Shown here in pieces: positions 1 through 9,983 of a stretch of DNA of 22,104 nucleotides; position 1 is the first letter of the stretch; each line of letters opens with the position of its first letter. The position numbers were made by a program, and so were the translations under genes. The notes beneath the pieces were generated by a model. That model was not told the DNA's origin and ran no database searches. It saw nothing but the letters and a program-made list of their open reading frames with translations. This stretch comes from Saccoglossus kowalevskii (Eukaryota > Hemichordata > Enteropneusta > Harrimaniidae), in assembly GCF_000003605.2 (NCBI RefSeq), contig NW_003116956.1, positions 213,693 to 235,796 of the forward strand, read 5' to 3'.

Positions 1-336
1 GATTACCAGATATTATCTTCTATATATATGATAACAAGAAGTATCTATTGTATGTGTATATATTGTATTGTATGTGTGGCGTCATTTGAACTGCATTGAC
101 AGATGGTATGAATTCAACTGCCATCGAAATTTATAAATATCTATAAAAAACAACAGCGTGGTTTGTGGTCATAATAATAAATTGACCTTAGGAAATTGAG
201 CCAGAGTTGTTGACAATTGCTCTTAATGGAATTAAAATATAACTGTGAATGCTTCTGGTTTTTAAAAAACTTTCTGTAGCAGGTATATGAAAAAGTTAAT
301 TGGAATTTTCTCTGCATACTTAGTTTGGTATGTTGA
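1..336. other. No gene seen
   Basis: AT-rich, with TATGTGTATATATTGTATTG-type simple sequence at the left edge. No supported open frame. Confidence 0.6.
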
Positions 337-502
337 TTTAAAGTGGGGAGTCGTCACCTGCGCATACGTCAGATGGCCATAGTGTGTCATTGTTTATAAA
401 CAAGCATCTACCCATGAGCCTTTGTGTTATTAGCATGTGTTGTTATTGTCGCTTGGTACTCAATTCCCACGCATGCGCAGGTTACGACCCTCTCGCTTTA
501 AA
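337..502. mobile_element. MITE family A, copy 1 (166 bp)
   Basis: Begins TTTAAAGTGG and ends CTCGCTTTAAA. The inner ends are inverted: GTCGTCACCTGCGCATACGT on the left against GCATGCGCAGGTTACGAC on the right. TTTAAA at both borders contains TTAA and may be the target duplication plus terminus, as in piggyBac-like MITEs, but the class is not certain. The same internal sequence recurs at 4082-4240. Confidence 0.75.
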
Positions 503-1964
503 TAATACGCAAGAAATGATAATTTAGTGTTTGTTGCCGTCGTCTATCATAAATGCATATTTTTTTTTGTAATACATCATGGAAAATTTTTGCAAGTCAA
601 TATATATCACATTTATCATGTTTCATGTCACAAAACAAAAATTGCTAAAATGCTATAAAAACAACAACTTTCCTCATATTTGTGACATGAAAAGTAGACA
701 TAGCATAATGTATGAGTGATCGGTTCATTCGTCAATTATCTCTTGAGTTGAATTCAAAAGATGGGAAGGTCTTGTCAACATATTGAGAATTGTTACTATG
801 ATATGATGTCAAACTAAACAAATATTATAGGAAGCGTGTTTTTCCGTTATTCTGTACATCGAGTAATGAATAAAAAAACATCTCTACATACATAAATGTA
901 CAGGATACGCAAGAGTGGTCGTGACACTAAAAGTCACAGATCGTATCAATTCCTGCGTGTGTTCAGGTGACAATCCTCCTTCTTTAAGGAAGAATACTGC
1001 TATAGTTTTTTACATGTGTGTATATTTTAGTGTATATAGCAGTAGCAAGTCAAAATCTGTCTGTAATCATTCAATGTTAATCTGCATAATGGGAGTCTAA
1101 TGTTTATATTAGACGATATTTATTGACACAACTATTTGCATATTCATGAGCGTCTTTATGTTGCTAGGTCATCAGTTTTTTTAAGCTGTACACGTGTTTG
1201 AAGCAGTCTATTTGACTTCTGCCATTTTAGCGGTGATTTCCGTTTCCTCATTGAAAAGCCGCTAAAAATATTTTTAATTTAGACTTTTAATACTTTTAGA
1301 CATCTAAAAGTACCCGATTGTAGACCCTATATACTAGTATCTGTTTCACCATATGTCACTCAACAACAATTCCTGAACTGAGTACGGTGACCCACATATC
1401 ATATCCATGTCACTTAATATATCAAATATGTAAAAATTAATAAAATGACAATATTTTTACTTTTGTGTAGCCTTCTACCTTAATGTTACAAACAATTTTA
1501 ACATGAATTGTTCCAAAATGATGCAACTCATTCCGAATCCTGTAACACGGCAGTTGACACTAGACCATCTGTGATGAGTATTCTGTGCAGTTCCTTGAAC
1601 TTTGCATACAGTACTTAGCACTCCAGACTGCTGGGTGACAAGTTCAAGGTTATGCTCATAATAATAATTTATCTCAACAAGCAATTTAAATGTCTGGATT
1701 TACCGTACTTGGTTTCCATGACAACAGACAGTTATGCTAAATAAAATTATACGCTTAATTTGCTATAATTTTTCTACCAAATTTTGTTAACATTTTATTG
1801 ATTTTTATTTTTATTTTGAGAATTCCTGGCGATATTTTTTTCAAACCTTTCTGATTTTATTATTTAGCATACTCAGGTTCATTTGCATACGTTATTGTTA
1901 TAGATATTTATATTGTATTTTATATCTCTATAAACATAAAGCAGGATGATTTGTAATACTATGA
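503..1964. other. No gene seen
   Basis: AT-rich sequence with short chance open frames of 60-70 codons lacking domains or splice signals. No repeat pairing with the rest of the window was recognised. Confidence 0.6.
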
Positions 1965-2085
1965 GGTTATTACGAGAATAGCTCAAAGTAAGCACAAAGA
2001 CAGTATATATTGACCTCCGCTGCGCGTTGGTTGATGCGATGGAGTACTGTCTGAGTGCATACTTTGAGGTATTCTCGTAATAACC
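1965..2085. mobile_element. Foldback MITE with 41-bp arms
   Basis: Arms 1965-2005 and 2045-2085 start GGTTATTACGAGAATA on opposite strands and match over 41 bp with about five differences, around a 39-bp spacer. The RNA of either strand would form a long hairpin. CTAT flanks both sides, a weak hint of a target duplication. Two dispersed copies of ATTATTATACATCTG (2089 and 2332) lie just to the right. Confidence 0.75.
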
Positions 2086-2504
2086 CTATTATTATACATC
2101 TGTTCCTTCTTCCGAGAATACATCATGAGAATGCCAAAATTCAAAAAGTTTAGAACCCCGATGGCAGCCATGTTTGTTTTTATTATTACTACGTGCATAA
2201 TCATTCCATATTTGGAATTCGCATTTCCCATTTCCTTTTATGGTAGAATGAAAATACCCGGTAAAATACCGCAAAATTACGGCACGCTGTAACTTATGGC
2301 ATTACGGTGACAGATATATAATAATAGTAATTATTATACATCTGATGCCAAAAATAATAAAATTTGTATGTCCTTGAAATGTTCAATTGTTCTCCATATT
2401 TGGAAACATTGGCGTCACATTTGAACACTTTCCTTTGTTTATATCGTACACAGAAGTACTGTCTGTTATGTCTCATAAAATTATCACTACAAGTAATGAT
2501 GTGA

Positions 2505-2780
2505 CTGGTCATTGGTAGCTTGTTGGTATCGCATCAGACATTATGATCGGTAGACCCAAGTTCAAATCCTACCTAAGGCTGAACATTAAAAGAGTCGACC
2601 CCTACCCTGGGTGAGTGTGCCACAGACTCAATGGGAAGGCCAATTCCACTGGCCAAGATTCATTCACTAACGATTGCGACTTTTGGGGAACCTTGGTTAA
2701 GGTTCACAGGTGCTTGTGTTCGACCGAGCCTGGTTGACGCCAGAATAGCTCATTAAAATTGCCATTTGGTAGAGAGATAG
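2505..2780 (+). mobile_element. tRNA-derived SINE, copy 1
   Basis: A tRNA-like head holds a pol III A box (TAGCTTGTTGG, 2516-2526) and a B box (AGTTCAAATCC, 2559-2569). The tail after it (GGGTGAGTGTGCCACAGACT, then GTGTTCGACCGAGCCTGGTT) recurs on the opposite strand at 19415-19695. A repeated composite of tRNA head plus unrelated body is the defining structure of a SINE. The 3' limit is estimated from where similarity fades. Confidence 0.75.
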
Positions 2781-4081
2781 CCACACAGCCCTGTCATGTA
2801 GCATGAATATGACAAAATGTCCTATGTGTCAGCACTAGCACTTAAATAAAGTCAGGAGAGTCAACAGTGACACTCAATGTCCAGAATTGTCGCCTGGCAC
2901 AAAAACATTAAATCCGCAGAAAATTAAGACGACTATAAACATCATAAGGGCATTAAAATGAGTACAGTTCATGTGAAATCTCATCTACCAGTAACTAGAA
3001 TCCTGCAATTGAATTTAGAATATTTCCTAAAATAAAGCGAGGTCCTTAATGATTACAACAATGAAAAATTGATTTGGTGATTAAACACTACAACCTTCAG
3101 TTCAACTACACTACATTTGTAACTTCAGTGCTCTAATATTTATTATGTGAATTTTTCAGAATTTGTTGCCATACCAACATGATATGAAACGATCAAAAAT
3201 ATACATTTGTATGTTAATTGTTTTCAGCTCAGTAATTACTATGTGTGTCCATAGGGGTAAAAAAAGATTACCTTCATGGTATGACAGAGTTAGTTCATTT
3301 ATAATAATTACTTATTTCTAGAAGGTGGACTGTGTTTGACCTAAGGATTTGTTTTCAATTAAAAGTTAATCGTTAATTATTGATTGTACTCAATCGGTAT
3401 CACGTGATTAATTATTAACTGGACAAATTCAGCTTTGTCTCTTGTGAATTATATTAATCAAAGATAATAACGGTCAATACAGTTTTATTCCTTGCACAAT
3501 ATAGTGATGTTAGTAAACTGAACCCTGTGTAAGCTTGATGAGTCCAGACTATAGAACCGAATACCTTTCCCCCAGTCCCCTCTCCACTGCATTAATTTTC
3601 TTCCCTGAACCGTGCATGAACTGAAGACGTGTCTCAGATCAAACACTGTTCTTAATCCCTTTCCCACTTTGAAATGATAGTCACTATGGTGTTTGATTTC
3701 GATTTTACTTTAATTTTATTGATTTAAGTGACGTTTATCTAGTTGATATTTTTATGCTAAAGTAAATGTTATATTTATGTTTATTTTAGAATTCCTGCAA
3801 ATGGTTGCATGGTACGACTGCAGTGAGATTTAGGTATGTGTAATATTACTTATCATTACACGTTGCACGTCGTCAACTATAGACAAAAACCACCTGTTGT
3901 ATGGTTATATTTAGCCTCAGGGCTTGACTTCACCATTGGGGTGGGGGGTGGGGGCTTGAGTAGATACTAATTTCAAAAACTGATGATAGGTACTGTAGTA
4001 CTGTAATTACTCAAAGCCATGCACACAATTGTGAAAACATGGAAATAACAACTCACATGGAGTAGGATAACCATAGATCGT
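2781..4081. other. No gene seen
   Basis: AT-rich, with only short chance frames. It holds the G-rich run listed separately. Confidence 0.55.
3931..3958 (+). other. G-rich run, possible G-quadruplex
   Basis: TTGGGGTGGGGGGTGGGGG offers four or more G-tracts separated by single T residues, in a window that is otherwise AT-rich. A second G-run (12 G) lies near 16048-16061. No adjacent gene end gives it a role. Confidence 0.4.
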
Positions 4082-4240
4082 TTTAAAGCGCGAGTGTCGT
4101 CACCTGCGCATGCGTCAGATGGCCATAGCGTGTCATTGTTTACAAATAAGCATCTACCCTCGAGCCTTTGCACTTTAGTGTGTGTTGTTATCATTGCTTG
4201 GGACTCAATTCCCGCGTGTACGCAGGGAACGACCCTCTCA
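4082..4240. mobile_element. MITE family A, copy 2
   Basis: Same orientation and order as the element at 337-502: TTTAAAGCGCGAG, GTCGTCACCTGCGCATGCGT, GATGGCCATAG, then CGCAGGGAACGACCCTCTC at the right end. The right border lacks TTTAAA, so this copy is eroded or its end was altered. A 139-codon antisense open frame across it is incidental. Confidence 0.75.
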
Positions 4241-4390
4241 TTTGGGTTACTATGATTCTGGAGAATAGTAGAATTGGAAGCCTCTGTGTCTTTTAGTGTA
4301 ACACTAATCTGACCCCTTAGCTTTCTGATATAAAACAACCCATGATACTGATTCTCAAATATAATCCACAATATAGTTTTATTTATAGTC

Positions 4391-4530
4391 AAAAGCTAAA
4401 AGTGATGTCACATTTTGTCTGTTTGGCTCAAAATTTAGATTGAATTCAGTGAAAATGGCAGAAAATGTGAACAAATTCAAATGTGGGCCCTAAAGAATTT
4501 AACAGGATATTTGTCGCCATGGCAATAAAT
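4391..4530. repeat. Dispersed repeat, copy 1 (partner at 21553)
   Basis: Shares CACATTTTGTCTGTTTGG, then a TGAATTCAGTGAAAATGGCAG-like stretch and a GTCGCCATGGCAA block with 21553-21775 in the same orientation and order. No terminal inverted repeats were seen, and the class is unknown. Confidence 0.55.
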
Positions 4531-4587
4531 CAAAAGGATATACAACTGTTCTTTGTGAAAAGTGATAGCACTATATACATGTAGGGG

Positions 4588-4720
4588 TAAAGCGCGGTGG
4601 TCGTCGCGCAGCGCGTGTTTGAATTTCGTGTAAATAAACAATGTATTTTACACGCGTTGTACACATCACTATGAGTTCCATATCAAACGAGACGCGGCAC
4701 GACGACTGGCGCCATTTAAA
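4588..4720. mobile_element. Short TIR element related to family A (133 bp)
   Basis: The left end TAAAGCGCGGTGGTCGTCGC mirrors the right end, whose reverse complement starts TAAATGGCGCCAGTCGTCGT. The imperfect match continues to GTTTGA, about 35 bp in all. The TTTAAA border and the GTCGTC core recall family A, but the interior is different. Confidence 0.65.
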
Positions 4721-5849
4721 TTGTGCTTTTATGCAGTTGATATTTGTCATTATGTTGTTGGGCTAGTACTTAAAAAAAAAAAATAAGACCGAACCAGTTT
4801 TCAGAGTTTATATCTCGGGTATTACAAAAAAAAAATAAGGGATTTGTTTAATTTGTTGCTAGATAATTGAAAGTCAGTCAAAATCTCTGTCATTTTGCGT
4901 GATTATAATCTAAACTGTGTAATAAGTAAAATATGCTCATAGCATCTCAAATAGTGTGTTATTTTTATGCGTACTTAGTGACATTCGTAATTTGCGCATG
5001 ATGTTTGGTTTTTATTAGAACCTAAATTAGTGTTGAGCTGTTGAAAGATGAACAGCACACCTCAATGCTTTCTATGATTTTAGAATTTAGATGCCAATAA
5101 ATTATGAAAATTGAATTTGTGCAAATAGTTTTGTCAACCTGGCAGCATGAGGGCGCTATAGCACCATTTTCTCGGATATAGCAAGACTGTGGGGAAAGCA
5201 AAACGCCTGCTTTTGTCATGGCAGCAAATACAAACATGCTGACATTCGGTGAAAGAGAATTTCATTTTTGTGACGTTGACTGGTACATCAACAAGCACAA
5301 TATCATGCATGTTTATGTTATACTCCATATGTGCACTCATGCAAGGCACTGTAGTAACACATTCCGGGTTGCCCGAGCCAGCTCTGTGGCACACGTGTGA
5401 ACATGGTATTAGCTAATTAGTACGTACCAAGACAAAAATTAATGAGTCCAAAATCAAGTGACGCCAGGGAAGTGAGATTGTCACTAAATGTAGGAAATTG
5501 TTTTCATATTATTAGATTATTTAATAACACTGATAGAAAAGTCCCTAACTATATTGCAATGTTCATAGAGACTTTTTTAGTGAATTTGCTAACTCTCCGT
5601 ATAAATCTTGTATAGTATGGTTAGACCAATTCTACTATATTGTAGTGAAATTAGGATTAATTGTTTCCTACATTCCAATTACTCTCAATCAAGGAGCTTC
5701 AGAACAAATTTTGCAAACACATACAAAATGTACTACTGGTAAAATGTCTATTGAAACAAGGCAGACAACCCCTTATACTATCACGTACAAAACATACGAT
5801 CAACTACTGGCCAAAAATCAACAAAGGAAACTCATTGAACATGGCATAG
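4721..5849. other. No gene seen
   Basis: Several overlapping open frames of 60-110 codons on both strands show no domain, biased composition or splice signals. They are treated as chance. Confidence 0.5.
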
Positions 5850-5890
5850 AATTCAAATTTTGCACAACTGAGCATGTTACTGCACGTATA

Positions 5891-5908
5891 TGCAATGCAT
5901 TATGGGAG
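5891..5908 (-). promoter_or_regulatory. ZNF143/Staf-type site, copy 1
   Basis: The minus-strand sequence CTCCCATAATGCATTGCA fits the published Staf consensus YWCCCRNMATSCMYYRCR at all 18 positions, as I recall that consensus. Staf/ZNF143 activates snRNA, selenocysteine-tRNA and many mRNA promoters. It sits in the 62-bp tandem repeat, and no snRNA gene is recognised next to it, so function is unproven. Confidence 0.4.
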
Positions 5909-5952
5909 ATAACTTCAAATTCTGCGCAACTGAGCATGTTATTGCACGTAAA

Positions 5953-5970
5953 TGCAATGCATTATGGGAG
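5953..5970 (-). promoter_or_regulatory. ZNF143/Staf-type site, copy 2
   Basis: Identical 18-bp match to copy 1, displaced by 62 bp because it lies in the next tandem unit. All 18 positions are retained although flanking bases differ between the units. Confidence 0.4.
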
Positions 5971-6031
5971 ATAACTTCAAATTTTGCACTACTGAGCATG
6001 TTACTGCACGTATATAATGAAAAAACTATTA

Positions 6032-6376
6032 CAGGGGTTTTTCTAAACCAGGGAACAGGGGCGCAGCGCAGTGCCCGCATACTCTCGGCTGGCACCCTCT
6101 TACCAAATTGTCAATTGAACTTTCAAGTCATAAATATATTTCTTGAGCCGCGTGCTGCCGTACAACATGAAATCTTTCTAAAATATATTTTTATTCATAA
6201 AAACTTCCCAGCAACACCAGCTGACAATGTGTCTGGACACCAAAAAAAACACTGAAATTACTCCAAAAATATTTCAATGGGGATAAATACACCGAATAAA
6301 CCTTCTGATATGGCGTTTCCAGGTCGATCCGCCTGTGTCTGCTCCCTCTTGTTAATTTGTTCTAGAAAAACCTCTG
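6032..6376. mobile_element. CAGGGG-ended TIR element, copy A (345 bp)
   Basis: Starts CAGGGGTTTTTCTA and ends TAGAAAAACCTCTG, a 14-bp inverted repeat with one change. Flanked by TATTA on both sides (6027-6031 and 6377-6381). CAGGG termini are typical of hAT transposons, but those make 8-bp duplications, so the superfamily is uncertain. The interior differs from copies B and C apart from about 35 bp next to the left end. Confidence 0.7.
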
Positions 6377-7048
6377 TATTATCACCTAAAAAAAACTCAA
6401 TTTGTTTAAATGTTTTCACAATTTTAGGATTCACATCAATAATAATAAATATTTTCATCTCATGTCACTGAGAAAAATTTTGTTAAATGAATAAATAATT
6501 TCGCCATAGAACTCAGTGTAAAAATGCTGTTTTTTGTTCAGTGACTCAAATTTGTTTTTCATTTTCGGTATCCTAATAGCATAATCTTTAACTTGGCTTG
6601 ACCCTCCTTAAACTAAAAATCTATAGCCATATAAAAATTACCTATTTATAATTAAACTAATAAACCAGAGGTCAGTCTTTAGTAGCGAAATTATAAACAA
6701 GTGCCATACAAATTAACATTAAGGTTCTACAAACACTAAGATGTAAGTGACGGTACGTGAAGAAAACAAAACTGATGATGAAAAGCACTCTTTATTAAAA
6801 TGTGAAAACTATATAAAAAAAATGAAAGAAATTCATCATTCAAAAAGAAAAATATAACTTGACAATGTGAATACAGTGAAGAATCAAAAAAGAAATTAAT
6901 AGAAAACAATATAAAAAAAATTATCAGCTGCCTTGAACCTGTAAGTTTTATTCTGATTATTTCTAATTTCAACATCAGTGTTTTTATGAAATGTAAAGAC
7001 GGATATATAATAACAATGCAGTAACCTTTTCACCAGCCGTCTAAGTTT
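6377..7048. other. No gene seen
   Basis: Very A-rich, with poly-A stretches near 6810-6920. A phenylalanine-rich antisense frame here simply reflects the A-runs. Confidence 0.6.
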
Positions 7049-7191
7049 GTCTGCACTTTCTCTTATATTTTTCAATATTTTTGGAAATTAACCCTAATTT
7101 TCGAGCTAACAGACACATTCTTAAAATTTTCAGTTTTTACTCAAAAAAATTTGTCTATTTTTGTCCCAATCTTTTGAGGGAAAGTGCAGAC
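7049..7191. repeat. Inverted repeat with 12-bp perfect arms
   Basis: GTCTGCACTTTC (7049-7060) is matched by GAAAGTGCAGAC (7180-7191), separated by 119 bp of AT-rich sequence. It may be a short TIR element. It abuts the palindromic array to its right, which is rich in the same GTCT/AGAC words. Confidence 0.5.
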
Positions 7192-7240
7192 TATAAATGG
7201 GACTATTTTGTGATGAAAAGAGCATGAAGCATGACAATGT

Positions 7241-7846
7241 CATATAAATCATTATCGGATAATTATCGTCTAATAAAATCTAATGAAATGTTGGCAGAGA
7301 TGTCTAACTTAGACATTTTTAGACATTGTTAGACGATATTATCGATAATATCGAAATTATCGTCTAAGAATGTCTAAGGTAGACACGCACTTAAACATTA
7401 TTAGACGATATTTTCGATAATATCTGAGAAAAACGAAATGTCCCAATAGTTGCCCAGACAGACCTTTCTAACTTAGACATTTTTAGATATTGTTAGACGA
7501 TATTATCGAAGAAAAACGAAGTGTCCCAATAGTTGCCCAGACAGACCTGTCTAACTTAGACATTGTTAGACGATATTATCGATAATATCGGAGAAAAACG
7601 AAGTGTCCCAATAGTTGCCCAGACAGACCTGTCTAACTTAGACATTGTTAGACGATATTATCGATAATATCGGAGAAAAACGAACTGTCCCAATAGTTGC
7701 CCAGTCAGACCTGTCTAACTTATACATTTTAAGACATTGTTAGATGATATTATCGATAATATCAGAGAAAAACAAACTGTCCCAATAGTTGCCCAGACAG
7801 ACCTGTCTAACTTAGACATTTTTAGACAATAATATCGGATAACGTT
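7241..7846. repeat. Palindromic tandem array, 82-92 bp units, about five and a half copies
   Basis: The marker TCCCAATAGTTGCCCAG recurs at 7441, 7524, 7606, 7688 and 7780, giving periods of 83, 82, 82 and 92 bp. Most units carry the 18-bp perfect palindrome GATATTATCGATAATATC and the 15-bp palindrome TGTCTAACTTAGACA; several also carry the short inverted repeat AGACAGACCTGTCT. The left end (7241-7440) is more diverged and lacks the marker. Fusion of palindromes into regular units beside a transcription-factor exon could be a satellite, a cruciform-prone locus or a cis-regulatory cluster. TATCGATA equals the Drosophila DREF element, and AGAC/GTCT are SMAD boxes, but AT-rich palindromes can produce such matches by chance. 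Confidence 0.92.
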
Positions 7847-7970
7847 AAAAAGTGCAATGTCACGCCTTCCTCGAAAAGAGGGAACTGGTTTTGAAAAGGT
7901 TATTATTATTACAATAAAAAAAATAATGACTGTGAACATGAAACCATCACTGTTTGATTTGGTTATTCCG

Positions 7971-7973
7971 TAG
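7971..7973 (+). other. Possible 5'UTR splice acceptor before the receptor start codon
   Basis: A T-rich stretch ending in ATTCCGTAG lies 42 bp before the ATG at 8015. Nuclear receptor genes often carry non-coding 5' exons. If used, the coding exon would begin at 7974 and the first transcribed exon would lie further upstream. The pyrimidine tract is only moderate, so the exon may instead be the first one. Confidence 0.3.
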
Positions 7974-8014
7974 GTGATTGTATTGCTTGAAAAGAAATAC
8001 ATCGGATTGTGAAA

Positions 8015-9590
8015 ATGAGTGATTACAGCGATAGCAAAAACACCCAAGAAATTATGCTTGTAGCTCAACCCAAGAAAATGAGGTGGTTGAAAGCAGACAG
8101 AAATTATAACAGCTCGTCTGTTTCATCTGCGTGTGGTGCTGATTCAACATCTGAGTGTAGCTGTAAACCACTGCTGTTGCCAACTGTTTTTTCACATCCC
8201 TTATCTGTACAATCACTTGATTCCGTTGGTTCTTCAGAAAGCTGCGAGTCAGAGCTCTCTCACAACAGCCTGTCTTTCCCTGATCCTTCAAGCCCAGAGT
8301 ACAGTTCAGAAAGTGAGCTTTGTTGTACTAATGAAAAAGAACGTGTTCCCATTCAAGTCACCAGCTCTCAACCATTTCTGAATGACCTTGAGATTTGTTT
8401 AACAAACAACCTAAACCAGTATAGTGCCTATTCACAATTATCACCAAGTTGGGGGAACCAGTCTCCCCAGGCACATCCATTTACAGACTGCCATAGAAAT
8501 TTGAATAGGTCGATGACTACAGTCTCCGATTCAACATCAACAACTCCAACAACAACTCCTACGAAACCCATGCCAAGATTGCTGAAGAAGGTGTCCATTA
8601 AAAAACCAACTGAACATAGGAAGTCACCAAAAGCAGCAACTGGTTGTGAAGAAAAAGAAAGAGAATATTTTGGTATCAGGAATTCATCAAGGCCATGTAG
8701 TGACCTAGATTCAGCCAACAAAGTGGTGTCGAGTCATTCTATAAATGACGTACATATTAAGGATATTAATTCGGCCGCACACACAGTAACCAAGGAAACC
8801 AAACGTAAAATTCAAACAGATCTCGGTCAACTATCATTTAATTTCACAAAAATGAAAGAACAGCAGATGCCACATGATTGGAATCATGGATATTGTAACA
8901 GTTACAAGACCGGTGTTTCGGATGATTCTTTTTACCGCAATATTTTCACGAAGGTTGACAAGTACACAACAGTGGATCCGGATACTGGCGAGCCTGATGT
9001 TAATATCGCTGATAAAACTGTAAGTGATGTAATCAACGTTAAGATGGAGATATCTGACAAAGAAGAGGTATCTGATCGAAAGAAATTTGAGTCAAATCGT
9101 GATGTCGAATTATATCGCAGTGTTGAACCGACAATCTGTACTTCCCTGGAAAAAACACAAAATAATCGCTGCTCTCCGAGTAGTAATGAGAATGATGCGT
9201 ACGAGTTCAGTGAAACTATATCTAATGGTCAAGACACAGACACACAAAGTACACTGATTACTGTAATTAAAAATATCAAAAAAGAGCCAGAAGACACATA
9301 CGAGTGCCAGAATGTCAGTGATAAAATTCCACTGATGTTGGATGAAGCTGAGAGAGGCCAAATTTTGAAAGGCCCATGTCCAGTGTGTGGGGATAAAATA
9401 TCTGGGTATCATTACGGAATATTTTCTTGTGAAAGTTGTAAAGGATTCTTCAAGAGAACTGTTCAGAATAAACGTCATGAACGTCTGCGCTGTGCATTGA
9501 ATAATAAGTGTGAGATCAGTTTAGCGAATCGCAAACGATGTGCATCGTGTCGATTCCAGAAGTGTCTTCATCAGGGCATGAAACTTGAAG
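8015..9590 (+). CDS. NR5B: NR5-family nuclear receptor (NR5B/Hr39-like), 5' coding exon with A/B region and complete DNA-binding domain
   Basis: Codes 525 residues plus one base. Residues 455-522 form a nuclear-receptor DNA-binding domain with all eight zinc ligands: C455, C458, C472, C475, then C493, C499, C509, C512. The P-box CESCKG (472-477) is the NR5 type. [14 protein letters not shown] and the GMKLE end resemble insect Hr39 more than SF-1, hence NR5B by family knowledge. NR5 proteins bind DNA as monomers at extended AGGTCA-type sites and act as nuclear transcription factors. The linker from C475 to C493 has 17 residues where NR5 members I recall have 15. Residues 1-454 are a long, low-complexity A/B region: Ser-rich 35-110, Thr/Ser-rich 167-185, basic 188-206 (possible nuclear localisation), and SUMO motifs at K343 and K422. 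The start is ATG 8015 (A at -3), with an in-frame TGA at 7988. The exon ends GAAG|GTATGT, phase 1. The FTZ-F1 box and ligand-binding domain lie outside the recognisable sequence. NR5 assignment is firm; the B subtype is likely. Confidence 0.93.
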
Positions 9591-9596
9591 GTATGT
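9591..9596 (+). other. Splice donor of the receptor exon
   Basis: GAAG|GTATGT is a near-consensus 5' splice site directly after the GMKLE residues at the end of the second zinc finger. Reading through it would give Gly-Met-stop, so the frame closes in the intron as expected. The intron is phase 1. No FTZ-F1 box codons (an Arg-Gly-Gly-Arg core) are recognised downstream, so the first intron after the DNA-binding domain exceeds 12 kb unless an exon was missed. Confidence 0.88.
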
Positions 9597-9983
9597 AAAT
9601 ACTTAATTGTCACAAATATAGAAGTTTTATATTATCTAGTTGCTAAGCTCTACCATGCACAAGATGGGGTGGGGGTAATATTAATTCATGTTTAGTCAGC
9701 AGAGTATGCAAATTTATGCAAATTTATTTTTTGCTATACCAGCTTCAGTTTTGTATTGCACATGTTAATTCTGTATCGTATGCATTAATATTATCTTTGA
9801 AAGTTTACGAAATATTCATAAAATACTGAAAATGTGTTATTTTTTTTTTGTCAAATTTTTCTTGGGAACAATGTTACAAGTATGTTAAACTTGTGAAAAA
9901 CTGCGACAAAGGGGTTTGTTATAACCATCTCGAATTGAAATGTGAAGTTCTTATTTAAAATAATATTGAAATGCAATATAATA

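Larger units (their letters stand above)
5850..6016. repeat. Tandem repeat, period 62 bp, about 2.7 copies
   Basis: The TTCAAATT(T/C)TGC segment recurs with its C at 5854, 5916 and 5978, exactly 62 bp apart, followed each time by CTGAGCATGTTA(C/T)TGCACGTA. Two complete units contain the same ATGCAATGCATTATGGGAG block. Copies differ at a few bases. The array ends about 15 bp before the CAGGGG-type element at 6032. Confidence 0.9.

Noticed and set aside
2505-2580. A functional tRNA gene
   Set aside because: A and B boxes are present, but the sequence does not fold into a full cloverleaf that I can see, and it is fused to a repeated body, so it is a SINE head.
3973-4392. 139-codon minus-strand open frame
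   Set aside because: It runs through the MITE at 4082-4240 and no protein family is recognisable.
5645-5974. 109-codon plus-strand open frame
   Set aside because: Its C-terminal part is the 62-bp tandem repeat, and a period of 62 does not preserve the reading frame between units.
7193-7200. TATAAATG as the receptor's TATA box
   Set aside because: One TATA-like word in AT-rich DNA about 800 bp from the start codon, left of the array, with no supporting initiator or promoter signal.
7241-7846. CRISPR-like array
   Set aside because: The units are contiguous tandem copies without unique spacers, and the genome is eukaryotic.
8009-8014. An earlier start for the receptor at the GTG six bases before the ATG
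   Set aside because: GTG is not a normal start in animal nuclear genes. ATG 8015 has an A at -3 and is the first ATG after an in-frame stop at 7988.
9110-9478. 122-codon open frame antisense to the receptor exon
   Set aside because: It mirrors the codon structure of the DNA-binding-domain region and has no domain of its own. The antisense frame at 8428-8721 is rejected for the same reason.
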